Below are positions 57,948-64,000 of a stretch of DNA of 64,000 nucleotides, piece by piece; within the stretch, counting starts at the first letter, position 1; each line of letters opens with the position of its first letter. The position numbers were made by a program, and so were the translations under genes. Source of the stretch: Prostheceraeus crozeri (taxonomy: Eukaryota > Platyhelminthes > Polycladida > Euryleptidae); contig CAJQUW010008657.1 of the NCBI GenBank assembly GCA_907163375.1, forward strand, positions 372,001 to 436,000, written 5' to 3'. Under the pieces are notes generated by a model. That model made no database searches. It was given only the letters and a program-made list of their open reading frames with translations, and was not told where the DNA came from.

Positions 57948-58601
57948 TTAGTTCTCGATAACTATGCCAGGTTCTTGGGGCTCCTCGTTCTCCTTGTCAC
58001 AAGATCCATTCAAAGCTGCCTTCTCATCAGAAACATCTGCCGTTGGAGATTCCGGAACTGGTTCGGGCTCAGGCGAATTTTCTAGTGCACTATCAGGGGA
58101 CTCGTTTTGAGATTCCTCCGTTTCGATCTTCGTTGACTCCTTGACTTCCTCTTCTGCTACATCCTCCACCTTTTCATTCGACTCCTCAGCTGTCTTTTCT
58201 GTGGACTCCTCAGCTGTCTTTTCTGTGGACTCCTCAGCTGTCTTTTCTGTGGACTCCTCAGCTGTCTTTTCTGTGGACTCCTCAGCTGCTTTCTCTTCTA
58301 CTGAAGTCTCTGCTTCTGTCTCAGGTTGTTCGTTCTTTACCGGTGCTTCTGGAGCCGCTTCAGCGGTCTCGTCGACAGTTTTCTCCGAAATTTCCACTGT
58401 CACTTGCTCGGAAGTTGCAACATCCGCATCTCCCGAGGCAACAGCATTTGGAGCAGTCTCTGCTTCTGCTGATGGTCCAGACGCTGCAGGTTCGGCGGAT
58501 GATTCTGCGGGCTTGGCCTCCTCGTTTTCAGAAGCAGTTGGAGCAGGCTGTAAATCCTTGGATTTCCTATTACCTAAAATTTTTGATTTAATGACACCCA
58601 T
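57948..58601 (-). CDS. N-myristoylated acidic repeat protein (BASP1/MARCKS-like)
   Basis: The 217-residue frame starts MGVIKSK. Gly2 with Ser6 and following lysines fits the N-myristoylation signal plus a basic patch, so the protein probably sits at the inner face of the plasma membrane. The rest is disordered: Glu/Ala/Ser/Thr-rich, with no Trp or Tyr and only one Cys. Five 8-residue units TAEESTEK lie at about 105-144, followed by more acidic repeats and an end GIVIEN. Length and layout resemble BASP1 (CAP-23) and MARCKS-type membrane organisers, but disordered proteins converge in composition, so homology is not proven. It is intronless as read. Upstream DNA is GC-rich and holds a CRE-like TGACGTGA. 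Reading frames on the other strand are shadows. An alternative is a longer gene with a 5' exon not seen here. Confidence 0.75.
   Translation of the reverse strand: MGVIKSKILGNRKSKDLQPAPTASENEEAKPAESSAEPAASGPSAEAETAPNAVASGDADVATSEQVTVEISEKTVDETAEAAPEAPVKNEQPETEAETSVEEKAAEESTEKTAEESTEKTAEESTEKTAEESTEKTAEESNEKVEDVAEEEVKESTKIETEESQNESPDSALENSPEPEPVPESPTADVSDEKAALNGSCDKENEEPQEPGIVIEN
58171..58290 (-). repeat. In-gene 24-bp tandem repeat, 5 units
   Basis: Five units of 24 bp encode TAEESTEK. The four inner units are nearly identical in DNA, including silent positions, so they arose or were homogenised recently. Copy number is likely to vary between individuals. Confidence 0.85.
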
Positions 58602-58830
58602 GACTGTGCGGAGATGAAACAGGAAACACGATGCTAAGATAACGATTCGAAGTGCGTACGATCACGAAGGCGGTGGCGGAATCAGACTGCATTCTACTGC
58701 ACGCGCTTTTCAATGAATTCGAGCTGAGTGAACGAAGAACACGGCGCGTGACGTGATTAGCAATAGAGCGCAGACGGCATTGGTGTGATAATCGATTGAA
58801 TTGCGTCGATTCTACTTGTCAAAGTTATGG
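58602..58830 (-). promoter_or_regulatory. Likely promoter of the acidic repeat protein gene
   Basis: This is the most GC-rich non-repeat stretch nearby, with several CpGs (CGCGCGT-like words near 58700-58750) and TGACGTGA at 58749-58756, a CRE/bZIP-type site. No TATA box is seen, which fits a CpG-type promoter. Confidence 0.4.
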
Positions 58831-61384
58831 GTCAAAGGTAGTTCTTGTCCTTAGATTATTGTTGATCTGCAATGACAAGTCGGAATTCGATCTTTACTCT
58901 GAATACAATTGATAATCACCGGCCAATGACTTATTAATTGGCATTCTCTTTTCGTAAACTGATGCTTTCTTCATTTAGCTACACACAAGATTCAATCGAT
59001 TTCTCTGTACGTCAACCCAAATAGGGAACTAGCACAGCAGACTTTTTTCGAGTTGAAATTTTCCTTATCTGTAACGGTATAAGCATGAAGTAGAAGAAGA
59101 TAAAAAATTCGTGTGAAGGATTACTAGTTGTCAAGTGACACTTGTGTTTCCATGAACAAATAAAGAGTAGAGTAGGCTTACATATCATAATGCTATAATG
59201 GTTCGATAATATAACATTTTGTAAATCAGTATAAAAATGTCTCTTCACTGACCTAGATAATCAACGATTAATAACTTATTTTCTTTGTTTTTTTATAATG
59301 AAAAGTTGAATGTATTTTTTTTGTGATTTTTAAGACATGCATGTATCTTGCCATATGCAGGGCTGCAAACGCAGACATGACTCGACTCTATTAGCCGAGC
59401 ACAGACGCGATCGTGAACGCGGTAAAAAATTATTAGGGTTTATGTCCGACTGAGCTTGTGAAAATCCCTTACCATAGACATTACTGTAATTATTATTAAT
59501 TATTTTATTATTGCATACTAATTAATTTACTCAAAAAACGATGAATTATTTTATTCTCGATAATCCGCATAAGGTATGTCTATCGAAATTGTGTATTGGA
59601 CATCATCGGAGGCGTACATGTACGTACATGTAGTTTTGAACATCTGCAAGATTTGTTCAACAGGGATGAAAACTGGTCCCGACCGGCGAACCAGACGCCC
59701 TATATTTCAGGCCGGGTTTTTATTATTTCAAGCAATGAGCAGATTCATCACTGAGCAAGAGATTTTTATGATTGAAAATCGTCTTTTGATTACTCAATTA
59801 ATTCGCTTTAACTTAACTGCCATCCTAACGATCCTACCTGTCACTTAACGATGCCTATAATCTTAAATTGATGTATACCAGAACCTGGTAACCTACCTTG
59901 CTTAAATGCATTTCAGACGAAGATAATATTATCTTATAGACCGGAATATTATCAGCACCAAAGTTTGGAAAAAATACATAATCGCATACTCTCACTGTTC
60001 TTTTTGTCTAGGGCATGAATTTATCGTGTAGATGATCCATGCCTGAGACTACTATAAAGAACATTTTCAGTAAAATAACAATTATTGGGTATTCGAGATC
60101 AGGGACATAGGCAGGATTTTTAAAGGGTGGAGCGGTGGACCTGTAGAATATGGGCCTAGCAAAAAGCAAAAGTGTATTTCCAAGAACATTGGAAAACAGG
60201 AGCATGTACGCTCACACATGCATGAAAATAACACAACTTGAAAACACATATGCATAAAGAACACAACTTGAAAAACACATCTTGTAAGCAGCGTGCGGTC
60301 GGTCATGCTTAAAAAAATGTTCCGAACTGGAAGGAGAGGAGAATTATCAAAAATAAATTTCCAGATTTCATACCTATTGGTTAGTGTTTTCTTTAGTCAC
60401 CATTCGTAATTCGTTTGCTTATTTGGAGAATCTTCGCAATGGATTTTACTAGCTTTGGAGTTAAAATATTCATCAATTTATAAAAGTTTATTGTACTTCT
60501 GCATTTGCATAACAAAGGCGCTGTTTCTTGTCATAAATTTAAATATAGTGAACATTCTATCATAAAAAGATACAGAGTCTCCACTTATGAAATATCACAT
60601 GTCTCACATAAACGCTCTTCATATCGTAATCGATTTCCGTAACTGCCAGTTACGAAATCTAATTTGTGATTTTTTGTTCGAAATTTTGATAATATATTTA
60701 TGTTACTGTGTTCAATATCAGAGCCCAAATATCATTTCATAGTATTCTAAAAACCGCATAATTCTGAATAATTCAAGCAATGACTCTCTTTTGTTGCAGA
60801 TATCCATTTTCTCTGATGTAATGAGTCACTCGATTTTTTGTAATTCTCAAAAATGCTCTTTTATCAGCCGTTAATTGTTCGTCCCATAGACTTGGTAGGC
60901 TGAGTTTTGTAAGTGACTGCCTTATTCGCCAGCACCGATGACGTGCAGCAGAGGGTTACCCTTCACCCCATAAAAAACTGTTCATTCAATCTTTATGTAT
61001 TGAGAATAAAAACGCAATCTATTTGATTTGTGCACAACGATTCCTCGAAAATTTGGATCATCCTGATAACCCTACAATGCACATGTGAGGGACGAAGACG
61101 GTAGTCGTCCCAGGCCAAATGTGATGGCTTGATGAAGATGGCAGCACCTCTAGCGAATGAAGAGAGAGTCCTACTCACTTCAAAACTAACAGTGAGAGTG
61201 ACCTTTATACCAGTGAGAGTGATTCTTTATACCAGAACTGAGAAAAGAGAAATATCATAGGACATGTTCGCCTCTTCACATCTAAACTGACTCTTTCTAA
61301 ATTATTGTACGAGATGCTGGGTGACCTTCACTTATCTGAACTGACACCATGTAAAGGATTAGGTGAATTAGGCGCTTGTAATCT
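58831..61384. other. Gene-free stretch
   Basis: No gene is recognised. A two-copy tandem of CCAGTGAGAGTGA plus CTTTATA lies at about 61190-61235. Confidence 0.35.
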
Positions 61385-61500
61385 TTCAATTGGCCGGAAA
61401 AACATGGATGCGAGAAGCACAAGACTGACGAGGTTGGCGACATCGTGAACAGGCCTTCATCCAGCAGTGAACTGAAAACGGCTGAAGAAGAAGAAGAATA
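61385..61500 (+). pseudogene. RTE-type LINE 3' end with GAA tail
   Basis: The plus strand reads CGAGGTTGGCGACATCGTGA, then GGCCTTCATCCAGCAGTGAA and CTGAAAACGGCTGAAGAAGA. This matches the closing phrase of RTE-like LINEs ('...RL.AT......HPAV' followed by 'GAAAACGGCTGA' and a trinucleotide tail). Only about 110 bp remain. The assignment rests on this remembered consensus. Confidence 0.5.
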
Positions 61501-62835
61501 GGAATCTTTCAATTGAGATTCTATAGTATTAAGAATGTTATAGTCACCTAAGTTTGATTTCACAAAAAGTGGATGGCGCCCAATACTTTCTTATTAATGA
61601 ATTTTTATAAATGGTGTGGATGTAGAGATTTTTAAATTTTTTCCCAATTATTCCTTAATGCTTGCAATCTAATAGTTTTATGTCGAATCAAAATTCCATA
61701 TTCAGACGCATGACGCTTTGTTGTTATTTTTTAGATAATGTACCAGTAATTGAGTGTGACATTAAATGAAATTCAAATCAAGCATGTCATATCACCATTG
61801 AAATCGTGAGATATTTTGAAAATGATGGTAGTTTTCAGCCATCACAATCAAAAATAGCATGTTTTCCTCAACCAAAAGGATGGCAATAAAGCATTTTGAT
61901 TACATCAATGGCATTGAGGATGGCCATGTAAACAGGGTAGCGTCCAGATTTCATATTTCAAATCACCAAGCCATTTCTTCGAATTCCCACGCTATTTTTA
62001 TGTTGACCAGATAGGCTATTCCAATTTCACTGTTCAGAACTAATCCGGATACTTCTTTGGCAATTTCTGTCATAAAATTTGGGATATTTCCAGATTGAAT
62101 TTTGCGTGTTTTTTTCCACACCAAATTTATGCGTGTTAGATAAAGACCGACATTTGACTCCACCGCATTCATTTTTCAAAAATTTTCAGTTCTGTGGACG
62201 CTGCTTTTTTTACAGAATTTTCACTCTAGCACAGCAACAGGCCAAGTTTGGACGAAGTTTGGGGTCACTCACTGCACAATGATAGCAAATTATTCTATTT
62301 CAAGCAAATAAAGCCAAAATAGCAGGTCTTCTAATCTATGTTTAGATTTTCCCCATTAGAACTTGTTCGAACGCCTCTTGAGAGTACTGAGATTGTATTG
62401 GTCAGGGAAAGTAGCCTGGGGACGCTGATTCCAAAGCTATGCCGTGCGAATACAATAGCTTTTCGAGCGATTCACATGGCATATGCGTTCTTAGTTCACA
62501 TGATAGCAACTTTGCCTCTCGAATTCGTCGTCACTGTAATAATTATTTTTCTCTTAGATTTCTTCCCTTCCGCTTTCCACCTCATCATCAATGTACACAA
62601 TGTCTAATATTTAATCATCAAAATACTTATTTTTACTACCCTTCCTGAAAAAAGAGCGCACTTAAATAGTAAAAGACACATAACCCGCGGATTATATTCG
62701 AGAAAGTACGAAACTAGAATTCTTAAAAACATTTATATGTCAGAATCAAATGTGACAAATTTAGCACACTGTCTTCGACACTACGTAATCTTTTTGACAG
62801 TCTGAAGATCAACATATTTGCATTTATTTAGCATT
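61501..62835. other. Gene-free stretch
   Basis: No gene or element is recognised. Confidence 0.35.
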
Positions 62836-62839
62836 CATG

Positions 62840-63420
62840 CGAGGACTTTGAGAACAGCTCCTTTAGAAAAAAGAAGTGGAGTGCCTCCACAAGCGACGAA
62901 TGCAGCAAATTGGAGAGTCACCAGAATAGCTGCAATAAACAGATGTCGCGGAGCGTCTTCAACCGACGAATGCAACCATAAATGCACTCAAATAGACACT
63001 CAAATAGACAAATGGAGCGATGCGCTTCCAACCGGGGAATGCAGAAGATTGGAGAGCCATCAGAGCTGCTCCTTTAAGCAATGGAGCTGAGAGTTGGCAA
63101 CTAAAGAATGCAGAGGATTGGAGAGCTTTCAGAACAGCTTCTCAAGACAAATAGAACGGAATGTCTCCAATTGCAACCGGGGAGTGCAGTGGATTGGAGA
63201 GGCGACAGAATAGCTCCACTAGATAAGGGTGGTGTAGTGCCTATAACCGACAAATTCAGTCGTGGAATGCAGCAGAATGGAGAACCTCCAGCGCAGATCC
63301 AGTAGAGTAGGTATATGGAGCGAAGCGCCTTTGTCGGCGATAGTGGACCGACTCTGGCTGACAAATGGTGATAGCTGCATGGTTTCAAGCTATAAATACA
63401 GAGAACCTCCGTCCGATGAA
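62840..63420. repeat. Degenerate minisatellite, about 70-bp unit, 7-8 copies
   Basis: Units share GAATGCAG-(6)-TTGGAGAG, then CAGAA-AGCTCC-(T)TTAGA, then ATGGAGCG-AGCGCCTCCAACCG. Start points lie near 62898, 62968, 63036, 63105, 63180 and 63250. Divergence between copies is high and some carry small insertions, so the array is old. Frames in it are not genes. Confidence 0.8.
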
Positions 63421-63429
63421 TGAAGTAGA

Positions 63430-64000
63430 ATGAAGGAGTTGTAAAGATGTCTTGAACAAATCGTTCTACAATTCAATCATCATCAATTTCATAATTAAAA
63501 GTATGACTGATATTTTCCCTTCGCCAAGGTGCGTGCATTTTTTGTACATTGTAGGTAGTTCTTACAATCACATTTTTTACATCTTGAGCAAAGGGGGAGA
63601 GGCGCTCCCCGACACCCTTGGCTACGTCTCTGTTGGAGATTGCTTTGCAATTGGCGTTATGGCTAATTTGGCAAACTGTGTGTACTTATCATATTAATTT
63701 GCGGAGAATCAATAATCATGCCTATAGCTTTGTACTCTATTCCTATCAGTGAAAAACATTCGTACAAAGAGTACCCCTTACGTTGCTGCCTCCTCATCTG
63801 AGTAACGCGCTTGGTATGTTAGCAAGCCTATAAGTAAAATATCATTTCATGCAGAAGATCTGTGTGCGGGCCTATGCTAGTTAGGCCTAAATAATCTTGA
63901 TTGGATCATGAAGGTCTATCCTGATTAATAATTTTGAAATGATAGATACGTGTATATCAGCACTTTCAGCGACTTGCTACTGGTGTGAAATCGCCCTGCT
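63430..64000. other. Gene-free stretch to window end
   Basis: An 81-codon plus-strand frame (63452-63697) has no motif. One TAGGCCTA octamer lies at 63882-63889. Confidence 0.35.

Noticed and set aside
58141-58617. 158-codon Ser/Val-rich frame opposite the acidic repeat protein
   Set aside because: It is the shadow of the minus-strand gene; its repeats mirror the 24-bp units.
1-64000. CRISPR array, rRNA genes, intact tRNA genes, bacterial operons
   Set aside because: None is present; the tandem arrays have no unique spacers and the tRNA-like pieces do not close a cloverleaf.

Overview
This window is eukaryotic nuclear DNA from an animal. It is AT-rich and gene-poor, and it is packed with transposon remains. 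There is no prokaryotic gene packing. The few host-like genes carry animal core promoters (TATA boxes, an initiator, an inverted CCAAT box), and the repeats are metazoan families: hAT, Tc1, a pogo-like element with a PHD finger, CR1/L2- and RTE-type LINEs, tRNA-headed SINEs and a GIY-YIG Penelope-like element. That mix suits a marine invertebrate (deuterostome or lophotrochozoan); the species cannot be fixed from the sequence alone.

Left end (1-3.4 kb): two short intronless minus-strand genes sit 110 bp apart, an unrecognised 207-residue protein and a UBA-RING protein of inhibitor-of-apoptosis (IAP) type without BIR repeats. A compact promoter fills the gap between them. Next come a 39-41 bp tandem repeat and a complete intronless Rab GTPase gene with TATA and initiator at ideal spacing.

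Transposon belt (4.5-22.6 kb): a pogo-like element with both ends and TA duplications, interrupted by a hAT element with a perfect 8-bp duplication; a retroelement C-terminal remnant; a deleted Tc1 element with intact ends; two LINE tails; a CACTG-ended element; two further hAT elements; and a 38-bp G-rich minisatellite.

Middle (25.8-45.5 kb): an old and a very young copy of one foldback family, the young one with 345-bp arms differing at only two positions; a Penelope-like element with a 610-codon open reverse transcriptase; LINE fragments; a SINE; two more inverted-repeat structures; and a second copy of the 0.8-kb hAT element seen at 18.6 kb.

Right end (51.7-64 kb): two LINE copies lying head to tail, one with a 463-codon open reverse transcriptase; one convincing host gene for an N-myristoylated acidic repeat protein of BASP1/MARCKS style; an RTE-type LINE tail; and a degenerate 70-bp minisatellite. 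Long stretches between these hold no recognisable gene. Exons of larger intron-containing genes could be hidden there, since no splice-aware search was possible.
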